Below, piece by piece: positions 9,220 to 19,528 of a stretch of DNA of 64,000 nt. The notes beneath the pieces are model-generated. The model made no database searches. It was given only the letters and a program-made list of their open reading frames with translations, and was not told where the DNA came from. The position numbers and the translations under genes were made by a program. The stretch is taken from contig NZ_KB893650.1 of NCBI RefSeq assembly GCF_000374105.1, positions 1,110,862 through 1,174,861 on the forward strand. The letters run 5' to 3'. The DNA is from Kangiella aquimarina DSM 16071. Lineage in GTDB: Bacteria > Pseudomonadota > Gammaproteobacteria > Enterobacterales > Kangiellaceae. The stretch's first letter is position 1. Each line of letters begins with the position of its first letter.

Positions 9220-9261
9220 AGCCCTTGCTAATAAGAAACAAGCAAAATAGGAGAATATTCT

Positions 9262-9819
9262 GTGATTAACGACATTCAAAAAGACGCTGACCAGCGTATG
9301 GATAAGACCATTGAGTCATTTAAAAGTGACTTGGCAAAGGTTCGTACTGGTCGTGCCCACCCTAGTTTGCTTGAGCACATTATGGTGCCATATTATGGTG
9401 TTGACACACCTATTAATCAGGTTGCCAGCATCAGCGTGCAGGAAGGCCGTACCTTGTTGTTGCAGATTTTCGACAAAGGTGCCATCGAAGACACTGAAAA
9501 AGCGATTCTGAAATCAGATTTAGGATTAACGCCAAGTGTTGCAGGCCAGGTACTTCGTATTACGCTTCCACCACTGACAGAAGAACGTCGTAAAGAGTTT
9601 ATTAAAGTGGTTAAGGGCGAAGCTGAAAACGCTAAAGTTGCTGTACGTAATATTCGTCGTGATGCAAATAACTCATTGAAAGAATTAGAAAAAGAAAAGG
9701 AAATCTCTGAGGACGAGTTACGTCGTGCAGAGGACCTTATCCAGAAGTTGACAGACGCCAAGGTAGCGCGTATTGATGATATTTTGGCGGAGAAAGAAAA
9801 AGAATTGATGGAAATTTAA
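9262..9819 (+). CDS. frr: Ribosome recycling factor
   Basis: 185 residues, standard length. With EF-G it splits post-termination ribosomes. The start is GTG at 9262 (read as Met, then [16 protein letters not shown]) with AGGAG ten bases upstream. The three-helix-bundle signature residues are all there: [15 protein letters not shown] near 26-40, the domain II region [16 protein letters not shown], and the C-terminal helices rich in Glu/Lys. An imperfect hairpin follows (9840-9870). Confidence 0.98.
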   Translation: MINDIQKDADQRMDKTIESFKSDLAKVRTGRAHPSLLEHIMVPYYGVDTPINQVASISVQEGRTLLLQIFDKGAIEDTEKAILKSDLGLTPSVAGQVLRITLPPLTEERRKEFIKVVKGEAENAKVAVRNIRRDANNSLKELEKEKEISEDELRRAEDLIQKLTDAKVARIDDILAEKEKELMEI

Positions 9820-9839
9820 TTTCCTCAGTGCTATTTCAT

Positions 9840-9870
9840 GAACGCCGTGGGCTTATGCTTCGCGGCGTTC
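9840..9870 (+). terminator. Hairpin after frr, possible partial terminator
   Basis: Eight-base perfect stem GAACGCCG / CGGCGTTC with a 15-base loop, followed by TTGTATTT. The broken T run suggests partial read-through into uppS. Confidence 0.5.
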
Positions 9871-9906
9871 TTGTATTTAAGTCTTTGAAATTTAGGATAT
9901 AACAGG

Positions 9907-10629
9907 GTGTCAGATAAGCAAAAAGCTACTACAGATAAGCTTCCCCAGCATATTGCCATTATAATGGATGGTAATGGTCGCTGGGCACAGGCGCGTGGCA
10001 AAAAGCGAGTGTTTGGCCATAAAGCTGGCATGGAAAGGGCTCGCGAAATGGCTGAAACCTGTGGTGAGCTGGGGGTTCAGTACCTCACGCTTTTTGCTTT
10101 TAGTAGCGAGAATTGGAACCGCCCACCTGAAGAAGTCAGTTTTCTGATGGATTTATTTGCAACTAGTCTCAAGAATGAGTCAAAGAAACTGAATAAAAAT
10201 AATGTCCAGCTGAAAGTGATTGGCGACAAAGACGGTTTTGATAAAGGGTTGCGGAAAGCGATTGATAAGGCCGAAGCTCTGACTGCTGACAACGATGGAT
10301 TGGTTCTAAATATTGCCGCTAACTACGGAGGTCGTTGGGATATATTGCAGGCTGGTCAGAAGCTAATCAATAGCGGTCAAGAGGTTACCGAAGACAACTT
10401 GAGTAAGTTTTTGGCTACTGGCAATGCACCTGAACCTGACTTGCTGATAAGAACCGGTGGTGAAAAGCGGATCAGTAACTTTTTATTATGGCAGGCTGCC
10501 TATTCCGAGCTCTATTTCAGTGATGCTCTGTGGCCTGATTTTGATAGTGAACACTTAAAGTTAGCGTTAGCTGACTATGCACAAAGACAAAGACGCTTTG
10601 GCAAAACCGGTGAACAGGTAACAGGGTAA
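9907..10629 (+). CDS. uppS: Undecaprenyl diphosphate synthase (cis-prenyltransferase)
   Basis: 240 residues. Adds eight isopentenyl units to farnesyl diphosphate, giving the C55 carrier for peptidoglycan and O-antigen. Starts with GTG at 9907. The N-terminal [16 protein letters not shown] places the catalytic Asp at residue 21; the C-terminal signature [20 protein letters not shown] and the YSELYF motif complete the active site. It ends 3 bases before cdsA, so uppS-cdsA-dxr form a tightly packed block joining carrier-lipid, phospholipid and isoprenoid precursor synthesis. Confidence 0.98.
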   Translation: MSDKQKATTDKLPQHIAIIMDGNGRWAQARGKKRVFGHKAGMERAREMAETCGELGVQYLTLFAFSSENWNRPPEEVSFLMDLFATSLKNESKKLNKNNVQLKVIGDKDGFDKGLRKAIDKAEALTADNDGLVLNIAANYGGRWDILQAGQKLINSGQEVTEDNLSKFLATGNAPEPDLLIRTGGEKRISNFLLWQAAYSELYFSDALWPDFDSEHLKLALADYAQRQRRFGKTGEQVTG

Positions 10630-10632
10630 ATT

Positions 10633-11523
10633 ATGTTGAAACAAAGAATTATTACTGCGCTAGTGCTTTTACCATTAGCCTTAACACTGCTTTTCTACCC
10701 TGGGCTTAAGGTCTTTTCGCTTATTCTCATCCCAATCTTCGGTATTATCGCCTGGGAATGGAGTCGCCTGTTACAGACAAATACTTTCCTCAAAACGTTA
10801 TTTATAATGATAGTTCTGGTTGCTCTTGGCGGGATTTATTATTGGTTAACTCAACGTGAGTTTTTTGAGTATCCCACAATCCCCACTAACTGGACCGAAG
10901 TCCATCCCTTTAAACTCTTAATGGTTTCGATCATGGCGTGGGTCGTAGCGTTTGTACTAATTCTTCTCTACCCAAAAGCTGGTCGAACATGGTTGCGCGG
11001 ACCATGGATACGTGCGTTGTTTGGTTTGGTATTTTTAGCAGCAGCCTGGCTGGCTATCGTGCTGATTCGCAGCACCGACATACTAGAAAATCATTTTTAT
11101 GGCGGTTGGTTACTGCTGTTGATGTTTGTCGTTATCTGGGGCGCTGACGTTGGTGCCTATTTCTTCGGCAAAACAATTGGAAGGCATAAACTTGCTCCTG
11201 TGGTGAGCCCGAATAAAACCTGGGAAGGCGCTATTGGTGGTCTGGTAACAGCAACGGTTCTTTCAACAATTGCTGCATTCTTTATAGACCTATCCTTTTC
11301 GTTGAGTTGGTTTGTCCTATTGGCAGTGATTCTTGTAGTGGTTTCCATAATTGGGGATCTGTTTGAAAGCATGCTTAAAAGACAGGCAGGCATTAAAGAC
11401 AGCAGTCAGATTTTGCCGGGACACGGCGGCTTACTGGACCGACTCGATAGTACTTTATCAGTAGCACCATTCTTTATTGTTGCTTTACTTATTTTTAAGC
11501 ATGGCTTCAGCCTTAGTTTGTGA
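10633..11523 (+). CDS. cdsA: Phosphatidate cytidylyltransferase
   Basis: 296 residues, with eight or so hydrophobic spans. Makes CDP-diacylglycerol from phosphatidate and CTP, the branch point of phospholipid synthesis, in the inner membrane. The CDS signature is complete near the C-terminus: [13 protein letters not shown], then [18 protein letters not shown], then [13 protein letters not shown] with the metal-binding Asp residues. Its stop codon overlaps the upstream edge of the dxr reading frame, consistent with translational coupling. Confidence 0.98.
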   Translation: MLKQRIITALVLLPLALTLLFYPGLKVFSLILIPIFGIIAWEWSRLLQTNTFLKTLFIMIVLVALGGIYYWLTQREFFEYPTIPTNWTEVHPFKLLMVSIMAWVVAFVLILLYPKAGRTWLRGPWIRALFGLVFLAAAWLAIVLIRSTDILENHFYGGWLLLLMFVVIWGADVGAYFFGKTIGRHKLAPVVSPNKTWEGAIGGLVTATVLSTIAAFFIDLSFSLSWFVLLAVILVVVSIIGDLFESMLKRQAGIKDSSQILPGHGGLLDRLDSTLSVAPFFIVALLIFKHGFSLSL

Positions 11524-11525
11524 TT

Positions 11526-12725
11526 ATGACTGTGCAACGTGAATCTATCTGCATACTTGGCGCAACGGGCTCCATAGGAACCAATACGCTGGACGTGATT
11601 AGACGTCATCCAGAGCGCTACCGTGTCTTTGCACTGACGGCTAATCAAAACATTGATTTGTTGTTTAAACAGTGTGTTGAATTTGAACCTGAGTACGCCG
11701 TACTCACAAGTTCAGAGCATGCAGAGTCACTACAGATCAGACTTGCTGAGCATAATGTTTCTAGCAAGGTTTTAGTCGGTGACGAGCAGCTTGCCTGGGT
11801 GGCCAGCCATGACCATGTAGATACAGTTATGGCTGCAATCGTCGGTGCAGCAGGTCTATTACCAACTTTGGCAGCAGTAAAAGCAGCTAAGAAAGTTTTA
11901 TTGGCTAATAAAGAAGCATTGGTGATGTCTGGTGCTATTTTTATGCAGGCAGTAAAAGAAAGTGGTGCCACTCTGTTGCCAATAGATAGCGAGCATAATG
12001 CTATATTCCAATGTTTACCGGAACATTTTGTTGCGCGAGGCATCCAATCCTGCGGTATCCATAATATTGTTCTGACCGGTTCAGGTGGACCATTTTTAAC
12101 GAAGCCACTGGCTGAATTCTCTGTGATTAGTCCTGATGAAGCCTGCGCTCACCCGAACTGGACAATGGGACGAAAAATTTCTGTAGATTCAGCCACTATG
12201 ATGAATAAAGGTTTGGAATTGATCGAGGCCTGCTGGTTATTCGATGTTCAGCCTCAGCAAATAGAAGTGGTTCTGCACCCGCAAAGTATAATACATTCGA
12301 TGGTTCGCTATCAGGATGGTTCTGTATTGGCGCAGATGGGGAATCCTGATATGCGTACACCAATTGCGCATGCTCTGGCTTTTCCTGAAAGGATTAGTGC
12401 AGGCGTTGAGCCCCTTGATTTCATGCAGATAAGTCAGTTGACCTTTGAGCAACCAAGTTATGAGCGCTACCCCTGCTTGAAGCTAGCGAAAGAAGCCATG
12501 GAGCAGGGTGGTAATACACCTGCCCGATTGAATGCAGCTAATGAAGTTGCCGTTGCGGCTTTTTTAGACGAAAAAATAAACTTTGATCAGATTGCAGTGG
12601 TTATTCAGCAGACATTAACTGAAACTGTGTATGCTGAAGTGATTGACTTAGATTCAGTACTGGACGCTGACAAGCAGGCAAGAGACCGAGCACAGCATAT
12701 TGTCGATGGATTTGCTGCAAATTAA
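11526..12725 (+). CDS. dxr: 1-deoxy-D-xylulose 5-phosphate reductoisomerase
   Basis: 399 residues from ATG 11526; a GTG at 11520 overlapping the cdsA stop would add two residues and cannot be excluded. Catalyses the NADPH-dependent step from DXP to MEP in the non-mevalonate isoprenoid pathway that feeds UppS. The NADPH-binding [16 protein letters not shown] is near residues 11-26; [11 protein letters not shown] and the substrate/metal site [14 protein letters not shown] follow; the flexible-loop [21 protein letters not shown] is present. Full length and uninterrupted. Confidence 0.97.
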   Translation: MTVQRESICILGATGSIGTNTLDVIRRHPERYRVFALTANQNIDLLFKQCVEFEPEYAVLTSSEHAESLQIRLAEHNVSSKVLVGDEQLAWVASHDHVDTVMAAIVGAAGLLPTLAAVKAAKKVLLANKEALVMSGAIFMQAVKESGATLLPIDSEHNAIFQCLPEHFVARGIQSCGIHNIVLTGSGGPFLTKPLAEFSVISPDEACAHPNWTMGRKISVDSATMMNKGLELIEACWLFDVQPQQIEVVLHPQSIIHSMVRYQDGSVLAQMGNPDMRTPIAHALAFPERISAGVEPLDFMQISQLTFEQPSYERYPCLKLAKEAMEQGGNTPARLNAANEVAVAAFLDEKINFDQIAVVIQQTLTETVYAEVIDLDSVLDADKQARDRAQHIVDGFAAN

Positions 12726-12767
12726 TATACCCGCATTGACGGGCAAAAGATTGAGAACTTATTAAGA

Positions 12768-14105
12768 ATGACGGATTTTTTATACAGTATTTTTGGCTTG
12801 TTAATCCTGCTTGGAGTGCTGGTCACTTTTCATGAGTGGGGACACTATTGGGTTGCAAAAAAACTTGGCGTAAAAGCGCTAAGGTTCTCGGTCGGCTTTG
12901 GCAAACCAATTTGGGGGCGCACCAATAAGCATGGAACTGAGTTTGTTGTTGCCCCAATCCCTTTAGGCGGCTATGTGCGGTTTGTTGATGAGCGAGAAGG
13001 TGACGTAGCCGAAGAAGACCTGCCTTACGCATTTAACCGCCAGCCAGTGTGGAAACGAATCTTGATTGTTTTGGCAGGGCCCATGGCAAACTTTCTATTA
13101 GCCATATTGGTTTATGCGGCTGTGTATATGATGGGCATAGCGGTTGGAAAGCCATTTGTTACGGATGTTTTACCAAATACTGTAGCATCACAGGCCAATT
13201 TCCCTGAAAACAGTGAAATTCTGGCAGTGGATGGGGTTCCTGTAAAAAGCCTGGAAGATGCGGTCTTTGCATTTGTAGATCATATCGCCGATGACAAAAC
13301 CATTGACGTTGAAGTGAAGCCTATCGGACAGGATCCAACGATCGTTACATTAGATGTGAGTCAATGGCAGGAGCCAGACGAGGGTACTATTTTTGATAGC
13401 CTGGGGCTCGATTTTGGTCCAGTAAATGGTCCTCCTAAATTGGGTACAGTTGTTAAAAACTTGCCAGCCGATAAGGGTGGGCTAAAAGCACAGGATCAGA
13501 TCCTGTCGGTCAATGGCCAAAACATCACTCTGTGGAGCGAGCTGGTTGAGTTTATTGAGGATAACCCAAATAAACCGCTGGAGCTGGTTGTATTAAGGAA
13601 TGGATCTCAACAGCACTTAACCGTTACACCACAACCGAACGAGCGAGATCCCAATATAGGTTTTGTAGGGATTAGTCCTGGGTTTCAAAGCTATAACGTC
13701 ATCAACTATGACTTTTTTGGTGCTATTGGTAAGGGAACTGAACAAACCTGGGTCATGATCGAGCGAATAGGTAGTTTTCTCGGTAAGCTGGTGACTGGAA
13801 AACTCTCAATCAAAAATCTGGGTGGGCCCGTTGGCATTGCTCAGGGTGCAGGCCAGACTGCACAGGCTGGAATGGTTGCATTCTTGCTTTATCTCGCTAT
13901 GATAAGCGTCAATTTAGGCTTCGTGAACCTTTTGCCAATCCCAATGCTGGATGGTGGTCATTTAATGTACTATCTTGTCGAACTTGTTCGTGGCAAGCCT
14001 GTCTCTGAAAAAATTATGGAACTTGGTATGAGAGTTGGCATCATACTAGTGCTGACAATCATGGCGATTGCGCTATTTTTCGATATAAACCGAATAAACC
14101 AATAG
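12768..14105 (+). CDS. rseP: Site-2 protease RseP (sigma-E pathway)
   Basis: 445 residues. Intramembrane zinc metalloprotease that cuts anti-sigma factors after DegS, releasing sigma-E in envelope stress. The zinc motif HEWGH is at residues 22-26 in the first span; tandem PDZ domains occupy the middle (about 115-310, with GTVVKNLPADKGGLKAQDQIL marking the second); the third ligand lies in NLLPIPMLDGGHLMYY near 390. The last span is at the C-terminus. It lies 10 bases ahead of bamA, matching its role in outer-membrane quality control. Confidence 0.97.
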   Translation: MTDFLYSIFGLLILLGVLVTFHEWGHYWVAKKLGVKALRFSVGFGKPIWGRTNKHGTEFVVAPIPLGGYVRFVDEREGDVAEEDLPYAFNRQPVWKRILIVLAGPMANFLLAILVYAAVYMMGIAVGKPFVTDVLPNTVASQANFPENSEILAVDGVPVKSLEDAVFAFVDHIADDKTIDVEVKPIGQDPTIVTLDVSQWQEPDEGTIFDSLGLDFGPVNGPPKLGTVVKNLPADKGGLKAQDQILSVNGQNITLWSELVEFIEDNPNKPLELVVLRNGSQQHLTVTPQPNERDPNIGFVGISPGFQSYNVINYDFFGAIGKGTEQTWVMIERIGSFLGKLVTGKLSIKNLGGPVGIAQGAGQTAQAGMVAFLLYLAMISVNLGFVNLLPIPMLDGGHLMYYLVELVRGKPVSEKIMELGMRVGIILVLTIMAIALFFDINRINQ

Positions 14106-14115
14106 AGAACAATCA

Positions 14116-16587
14116 ATGCGTTTGATAACAAAAACAGTTACGGCTTTAGTATTATCTGCACTTTTTTCCAAAGCAGGCGCAATCGAGCCCTTCGTTGTAG
14201 AAGACATTCAGGTTGAGGGATTGCAAAGGGTAGAGTTAGGCTCATTTTTTACAGAGCTACCTATTCGTGTAGGTGAAACCCTTGACGATGCACGTGTCCC
14301 AGGAATTATTCGAGCTATTCATCAGAGCGGTAATTTTGATTTTGTAAAGCTAGAGAAAGAGGGTAATACACTTAAAGCCATAGTGGTTGAACGTCCTGTT
14401 ATCACAGACATTATTATCAAAGGCAACAAGGTCTTAAAAACCGAACAGCTGCTTGAGGGTATGGAAGGAGCTGGGATCTCCAAAGGAGAAGTACTCAACA
14501 GCTTTGTTCTAGAAAAAATTGAGCAGGAAATTGCCAATCAGTACTATTCGAACGGGCATTACCATATCAGTGTTGAAAAGAAGTTAGCGGAGTTGTCACG
14601 TAACCGTGTTCAGTTACATTTAACCATCAATGAGGGTGGTTCGGCTAAGATTAAAGAGTTTAATATTATTGGTAATAATGTATTTCCTGATAATAAATTA
14701 CTATCTCAGTTTGAGCTAACAACTGGTGGGTTTTTAACTTTTATCACTGATGATAATAAATACAGTAGTACAACTCTTGAAAAGGATCTTGAGACATTAA
14801 CATCTTTTTATAAAGACCGTGGATATTTACAATTTAAAATTACCTCTACAGAAATTTCATTAGCAAATAATGAAGAAGATATATATATCACTATCGTTGT
14901 TGATGAAGGTGAGGTGTATACCATTTCGGAGTTAGATGTTTTGGGTGATTTTAACTTTGATGTTGAAACATTTAAAAATCTAATTCCTCTAAAAGCTGGA
15001 GATACTTACTCTGCAGCGGCCATGACATTCGCTGAAGAACAGATTAAACAATTTTTAGGGCTTTATGGTTATGCATTTGCTGAAGTGAGAACGATACCTG
15101 AACTTTCGAAAGATACCCCTGAAGCAAAGTTGAGAGTCTTTATAAATACAGGGGAGCGTTATTATGTTGATCGCATTGGTTTTAAAGGGAATACTTCTAC
15201 AGATGAAAATGTTTTAAGGCGCGAGGTAAGGGTCCAGGAGGGTGGCTCCCTATCTTCGGCTTTGGTGGAAAGATCTAAAATTAGGTTACAAAGATTACCT
15301 TATCTAGAAAGCGTTAAGGTTGATACTGTAAAAAAGGAAGGAAGCACTGATAGAGCTGATGTGATTTTTGAGGTTCAAGAAAGAAGTGCTGCTCAAGTTA
15401 GTGGAGGCTTGGGTTACAATGACTTTTATGGAATGAGCATTAATGGAGAGTTATCACACAGTAACTTTATGGGTACAGGTAATTCAGTAGGTTTAGCGCT
15501 AAATACAAATAAAGCAATAAAAAGTATCAGGTTGAATTATACTGATAATTATTTTACTCAAGATGGTATTGGTTTATCTTCTAATATTAACTTCAGTGAA
15601 ACTGACTATGGAAAATTAAATTTAATCGCACAAAGCTTAGACACCATTGGTTTTGGGACCAACGTTTTTTTACCTACTGGTGAGTTTTCAACTTTCAATG
15701 TTGGCTTTAATGTATCCAAGAATGAACTCAGCTCGCCTATCACAAACTCTCAGAGAGTAATAGACTTCTTTGAATTGCTTGGGAGTGATGCAAGAGTAGA
15801 TACAGACGTTGAGTTTGATATTTTCTCAGTTAATTTAGGTTATAGTATTAACTCACTGAATCGCGCAATTTTTCCTTCAAAAGGTACTCGTCACCGTTAT
15901 GGTTTAGATGTAGGCACCTCAATCGGAGATTTGGAGTTCTACAAAGCCACCTATGATTATGACTATTACTTCCCAATATCTAATGATGGATGGATTTTCT
16001 CTATTCGTGGTGGACTAGCGTATGGAGATGGATATGGTGATACAGAGGATTTACCATACTTCCAAAACTTTTATGGTGGTGGTAGCTCATCTTTAAGGGG
16101 ATTTGAAACTAATACAATCGGCCCCAGAGATATTCAAAGGATTCGTACAACTCAGAGCGTGCCCAGCCCGATACCAGGTGCAGGAAATACTACCGTAATT
16201 TTGCCAAGTGAGTATGACCAGCTCTTCATAGGAAGATATTCGGTAGGAGGTAATGCTCGTTTCTTGAATTCATTTGAATTGATTTTCCCGACCCCATTTA
16301 TAGAAGATAACTCTAATGTAAGAACCAGCTTTTTTGTTGATGTTGGTAATGTCTGGGATACAAAGTTTGACGCGGAGCGATTTGAAGGTTTAAATATTGA
16401 ACAAAATAGCCTTCTACAGTTTGTTCCTGATTATAGTGATTACAAGGATTACAGGGCTTCATATGGAATATCATTGCAATGGTATTCAGCTATGGGCCCG
16501 TTGCAGTTTAGTTTATCTCGACCTTTAAAAAGTGAACCTTATGACGACACAGAAACTTTTAGTTTTACAATTGGTCGAACATTTTAA
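14116..16587 (+). CDS. bamA: Outer membrane protein assembly factor BamA
   Basis: 823 residues. Core of the BAM complex that inserts beta-barrel proteins into the outer membrane. Signal peptide at about 1-22 (cut after SKAGA), five POTRA domains up to about residue 425, then the 16-strand barrel. The barrel carries the loop-6 SLRGF motif (within FYGGGSSSLRGFETN) and ends in the outer-membrane signature phenylalanine (TIGRTF). Base composition changes inside the gene: hand counts give about 48% GC at 14161-14220, but 27% at 14641-14760 and 26% at 15481-15600, with codons shifting to A/T endings from around POTRA 3 on. The frame stays intact. Confidence 0.96.
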   Translation: MRLITKTVTALVLSALFSKAGAIEPFVVEDIQVEGLQRVELGSFFTELPIRVGETLDDARVPGIIRAIHQSGNFDFVKLEKEGNTLKAIVVERPVITDIIIKGNKVLKTEQLLEGMEGAGISKGEVLNSFVLEKIEQEIANQYYSNGHYHISVEKKLAELSRNRVQLHLTINEGGSAKIKEFNIIGNNVFPDNKLLSQFELTTGGFLTFITDDNKYSSTTLEKDLETLTSFYKDRGYLQFKITSTEISLANNEEDIYITIVVDEGEVYTISELDVLGDFNFDVETFKNLIPLKAGDTYSAAAMTFAEEQIKQFLGLYGYAFAEVRTIPELSKDTPEAKLRVFINTGERYYVDRIGFKGNTSTDENVLRREVRVQEGGSLSSALVERSKIRLQRLPYLESVKVDTVKKEGSTDRADVIFEVQERSAAQVSGGLGYNDFYGMSINGELSHSNFMGTGNSVGLALNTNKAIKSIRLNYTDNYFTQDGIGLSSNINFSETDYGKLNLIAQSLDTIGFGTNVFLPTGEFSTFNVGFNVSKNELSSPITNSQRVIDFFELLGSDARVDTDVEFDIFSVNLGYSINSLNRAIFPSKGTRHRYGLDVGTSIGDLEFYKATYDYDYYFPISNDGWIFSIRGGLAYGDGYGDTEDLPYFQNFYGGGSSSLRGFETNTIGPRDIQRIRTTQSVPSPIPGAGNTTVILPSEYDQLFIGRYSVGGNARFLNSFELIFPTPFIEDNSNVRTSFFVDVGNVWDTKFDAERFEGLNIEQNSLLQFVPDYSDYKDYRASYGISLQWYSAMGPLQFSLSRPLKSEPYDDTETFSFTIGRTF

Positions 16588-16609
16588 TTAAAATTATTGG
16601 AGAAATATT

Positions 16610-17110
16610 TTGAAAAAATTATTAGCTGTTATTTTATTTGTTGTGGCAAGCGTACCAATGTTGGCAAATGCTGAGACTAAAATTGGTATTATAAACTTTG
16701 GTGAAGTTATGGCTAAAGTCCCACAAAAAGATGCAATCAATCAAAAGTTGAAAAAAGAATTTTCTGGACGTGAAAATGAGTTGAAGCGTTTAGGTGAAGA
16801 AATTGAAACTGCTCGTCAAGAATACATCAATAACGTAGCAACCATGTCAGAATCCCAAGCTACTGAAAAGAAGCGTGCGATTCAGCAAAAAATGTCTGAT
16901 TTCCAGTTAAAGGAAGCCGCTTTTAAAGAAGACGTTGAGAAACGTAGTCGTGAAGAACAGATTAAATTGGGCAATCAAATCAGAGCTGCTGTTGAGTCTG
17001 TTGCTAAAAAAGGTGGTTTTAACATTTTATTAGACCGTCAATCAGCACCATACATTGATAGCTCTGTACCAGAAGTAACCGATCAGGTTCTTGCTGAGTT
17101 ATCAAAATAA
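16610..17110 (+). CDS. skp: Periplasmic chaperone Skp (OmpH)
   Basis: 166 residues. Trimeric periplasmic chaperone that holds unfolded outer-membrane proteins for BamA. Starts with TTG at 16610, supported by GGAG at 16599-16602. Signal peptide at about 1-21 (cut after LANA). The mature protein begins TKIGIINFGEVM, then has long charged helices (about 45-125) that form the tentacle-like arms, and ends with a strand-rich body (NILLDRQSAPYID). It shares the low GC of the 3' part of bamA, about 32% in 16681-16740 by hand count. Confidence 0.94.
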   Translation: MKKLLAVILFVVASVPMLANAETKIGIINFGEVMAKVPQKDAINQKLKKEFSGRENELKRLGEEIETARQEYINNVATMSESQATEKKRAIQQKMSDFQLKEAAFKEDVEKRSREEQIKLGNQIRAAVESVAKKGGFNILLDRQSAPYIDSSVPEVTDQVLAELSK

Positions 17111-17131
17111 GCCAATAAAGCTTTAAAAATA

Positions 17132-17159
17132 TTGCAACCGTTTGATAAGTGAGTAGTAT
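17132..17159 (+). promoter_or_regulatory. Possible promoter ahead of lpxD
   Basis: TTGCAA (17132-17137), 16-base spacer, TAGTAT (17154-17159), in the 85-base gap between skp and lpxD. Confidence 0.35.
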
Positions 17160-17195
17160 TATTCTTAATAAGGGTATATTCAGGTAGTCAAAGGT

Positions 17196-18242
17196 TTGCA
17201 AAAGACACTTCAAGAAATCGCTGAGCACATTGGCGCTGAGCTTAAAGGTGAACCGCAGTTAGCAATAACTGCGGTTTCGCCGTTAAATAAGGCGCAAAAA
17301 GGTGAGCTGAGCTTTATAAGCGACAAAAAGTATTTAAGTCATGTAGAAAGTAGCAATGCTTCGGCATTGATAGTTAATTCTGCTATTGCTGAGCAGTTAA
17401 GTGGTAATTTGCTGGTCATGCAAGACCCCTATCTTGGTTATGCAAAAGTTGCTCAGCTCTTTGATACAACTCCTCGTCCCAAGCAGTGCATTTCATCAAG
17501 CGCTATAATTGCCGAATCAGCTCAACTGGGCGTTAATGTAACTGTTGATGCTAATGCGGTGATTAAGGAAGGAGCTGAGATTGGTGATAATGCGGTAGTT
17601 GGAGCGGGCGTAGTAATTGGTGAAAACGTCAAAATTGGTTCCAACACCTTAATATATCCCAATGCGGTTATCTATCATGCAGTTGAAATAGGCAAGGATT
17701 GTATTATTCACGCTAATGCAGTGATTGGCTCAGATGGTTTCGGTTATGCCAATGACAAGGGTGAATGGGTAAAGATTCCTCAGGTCGGTAGCGTTATCAT
17801 AGGGGACTCAGTGGAAATCGGTGCACATACAGCTATAGACCGCGGTGCTCTCGAAAATACCATTATCGGAACAGGGGTTAAGCTCGATAACCATATTCAT
17901 ATTGCACACAATGTTGTCATTGGTGATTACACAGCTATCGCTGGCTGTACGGCAATTGCTGGCAGTACTACTATTGGAAAGCACTGCACAATAGCTGGCA
18001 GAGTGAGTATAATTGGCCATCTTGAGGTATGTGATAAAGCACATATCACAGCTACAACTTTTGTGAATAAATCAATTACGGAGCCTGGAGCCTATTCTTC
18101 AGGTACAACATTCCAGTCTAACAAGGAATGGCATAAAAGCGCCGTACGGTTCAGGCAACTGGATGAGATGTGGCGTAAACTAAAACAGCTGGAAAAAGAA
18201 TTAGGACAGCTAAAAGACTCAAGAGAAGATAAAGATGAGTGA
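17196..18242 (+). CDS. lpxD: UDP-3-O-(3-hydroxyacyl)glucosamine N-acyltransferase
   Basis: 348 residues. Third step of lipid A synthesis: adds the second 3-hydroxyacyl chain from acyl-ACP. TTG start at 17196; the next residues ([17 protein letters not shown]) match the family N-terminus, so an internal ATG is unlikely. The N-terminal uridine-binding domain is followed by a left-handed beta-helix of hexapeptide repeats (about residues 100-290), with the catalytic His in [13 protein letters not shown]. The C-terminal helix has coiled-coil character ([13 protein letters not shown]). Its last 8 bases overlap fabZ. Confidence 0.97.
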   Translation: MQKTLQEIAEHIGAELKGEPQLAITAVSPLNKAQKGELSFISDKKYLSHVESSNASALIVNSAIAEQLSGNLLVMQDPYLGYAKVAQLFDTTPRPKQCISSSAIIAESAQLGVNVTVDANAVIKEGAEIGDNAVVGAGVVIGENVKIGSNTLIYPNAVIYHAVEIGKDCIIHANAVIGSDGFGYANDKGEWVKIPQVGSVIIGDSVEIGAHTAIDRGALENTIIGTGVKLDNHIHIAHNVVIGDYTAIAGCTAIAGSTTIGKHCTIAGRVSIIGHLEVCDKAHITATTFVNKSITEPGAYSSGTTFQSNKEWHKSAVRFRQLDEMWRKLKQLEKELGQLKDSREDKDE

Positions 18243-18705
18243 TAACAATTTTACAGAAATGAATTCGATGGATATCTATGAAGTAATGAAGCATTTGCCT
18301 CATCGTTATCCTTTTTTGTTAGTTGACCGAGTGGTTGACTACAAAGCAGGGGAGTATTTGAAAGCGATTAAGAATGTTACGGTAAACGAGCCATTCTTTC
18401 CGGGCCACTTCCCGCACCGTCCAGTATTTCCAGGGGTTTTAATGCTTGAGGCGATGGCTCAGGCAAGTGGTATATTGGCATTTAAGACTACCGAAGATTT
18501 GCCAACAGATGACTCTTTGTTTTATTTTGTTGGTATTGACGATGCACGCTTCAAGAAACCTGTTGAGCCAGGCGATCAGTTGGTGATGGAGGTTACTGTC
18601 TTGAAGCGTAAGCGCGATATGTGGAAATTCGCTGCCAAGGCTACCGTTGACGGTAAAGTAGTGTGTTCCGCTGAACTCATGTGTGCAAAGAAGGATATTG
18701 TGTGA
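18235..18705 (+). CDS. fabZ: 3-hydroxyacyl-ACP dehydratase FabZ
   Basis: 156 residues. Dehydrates 3-hydroxyacyl-ACP in fatty-acid elongation, competing with LpxA/LpxD for the same substrate. The hot-dog fold signature [13 protein letters not shown] is at residues 21-33; the catalytic His is in [15 protein letters not shown] and the Glu in [10 protein letters not shown]. Coupled at both ends: ATG lies inside the lpxD end and its TGA overlaps the lpxA GTG. Confidence 0.98.
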   Translation: MSDNNFTEMNSMDIYEVMKHLPHRYPFLLVDRVVDYKAGEYLKAIKNVTVNEPFFPGHFPHRPVFPGVLMLEAMAQASGILAFKTTEDLPTDDSLFYFVGIDDARFKKPVEPGDQLVMEVTVLKRKRDMWKFAAKATVDGKVVCSAELMCAKKDIV

Positions 18706-19460
18706 TCCATCCAACCGCCATTATTGACCCATCAGCAAACATTGCTGAAGACGTAGAAATTGGCCCATACTCAATTGTTGGTAAAGAGGTTTCCATTGAT
18801 TCTGGGACTGTAGTTGGTCCTCATGTCGTTATTGGAAGCTACACCACGATTGGTAAAAATAACCGCTTCTTCCAGTTTTCTTCAATTGGTGAAGAAAATC
18901 AGGATAAGAAGTATGCGGGCGAGCCCACTCGAACCATTATTGGTGATGGAAATGTATTCCGCGAGTGCTGCACTGTGCATCGAGGTACAGTACAGGATAA
19001 TTCAGAAACGCGTATTGGCAATAATGGCTGGTTTATGGCCTATACTCACATAGCACACGATTGTGTGCTGGGTGATAACATCATCATGTCGAACAATGCG
19101 ACTCTTGCCGGGCATGTTCATGTTGGTGATCATGTCATTCTTTCCGGATTTGCCAAGATTCATCAGTTCTGCAAGATTGGCGCGCATGCCTTTATTGGTA
19201 TGGATTGTGCCATCAGTAAAGATATTCCACCGTTTGTTTTGGTCGCTGAAAATGCGCCCTATGGCCTTAATTCAGAAGGCCTTAAGCGCCGTGGCTTCTC
19301 TGCGGAGAGTATCAGCGAGCTCAAGCGTGCCTACCGAAGTATCTACCGTAAGTCACTGAAGACCGAAGAAGCAATTGCTGAAATGTCGGAAAGTTCCGAT
19401 CCGCATGTGCAACAAATGATAGAATTTTTGCAGAATGCGAACCGAGGTATTTTGCGTTAA
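18702..19460 (+). CDS. lpxA: UDP-N-acetylglucosamine acyltransferase
   Basis: 252 residues. First step of lipid A synthesis. The start is taken as GTG 18702 ([17 protein letters not shown]), which overlaps the fabZ TGA and matches the family N-terminus; the in-frame ATG at 18681 would add seven atypical residues inside fabZ. Hexapeptide repeats form the beta-helix through about residue 185, with the catalytic His in [13 protein letters not shown]. The chain-length-determining region follows ([13 protein letters not shown]), then a C-terminal helical domain. Confidence 0.97.
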   Translation: MIHPTAIIDPSANIAEDVEIGPYSIVGKEVSIDSGTVVGPHVVIGSYTTIGKNNRFFQFSSIGEENQDKKYAGEPTRTIIGDGNVFRECCTVHRGTVQDNSETRIGNNGWFMAYTHIAHDCVLGDNIIMSNNATLAGHVHVGDHVILSGFAKIHQFCKIGAHAFIGMDCAISKDIPPFVLVAENAPYGLNSEGLKRRGFSAESISELKRAYRSIYRKSLKTEEAIAEMSESSDPHVQQMIEFLQNANRGILR

Positions 19461-19528
19461 GTTGTTTAAAGCAAAGCTGTCGTAGATATCTGGTCTGCTT
19501 AAGTTAAAAATAATAAAGGGGTATAGCG

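Noticed and set aside
9198-9226. GCCC/GGGC stems in the pyrH-frr gap as a terminator
   Set aside because: Four-base stems without a T run; more likely part of the frr promoter region.
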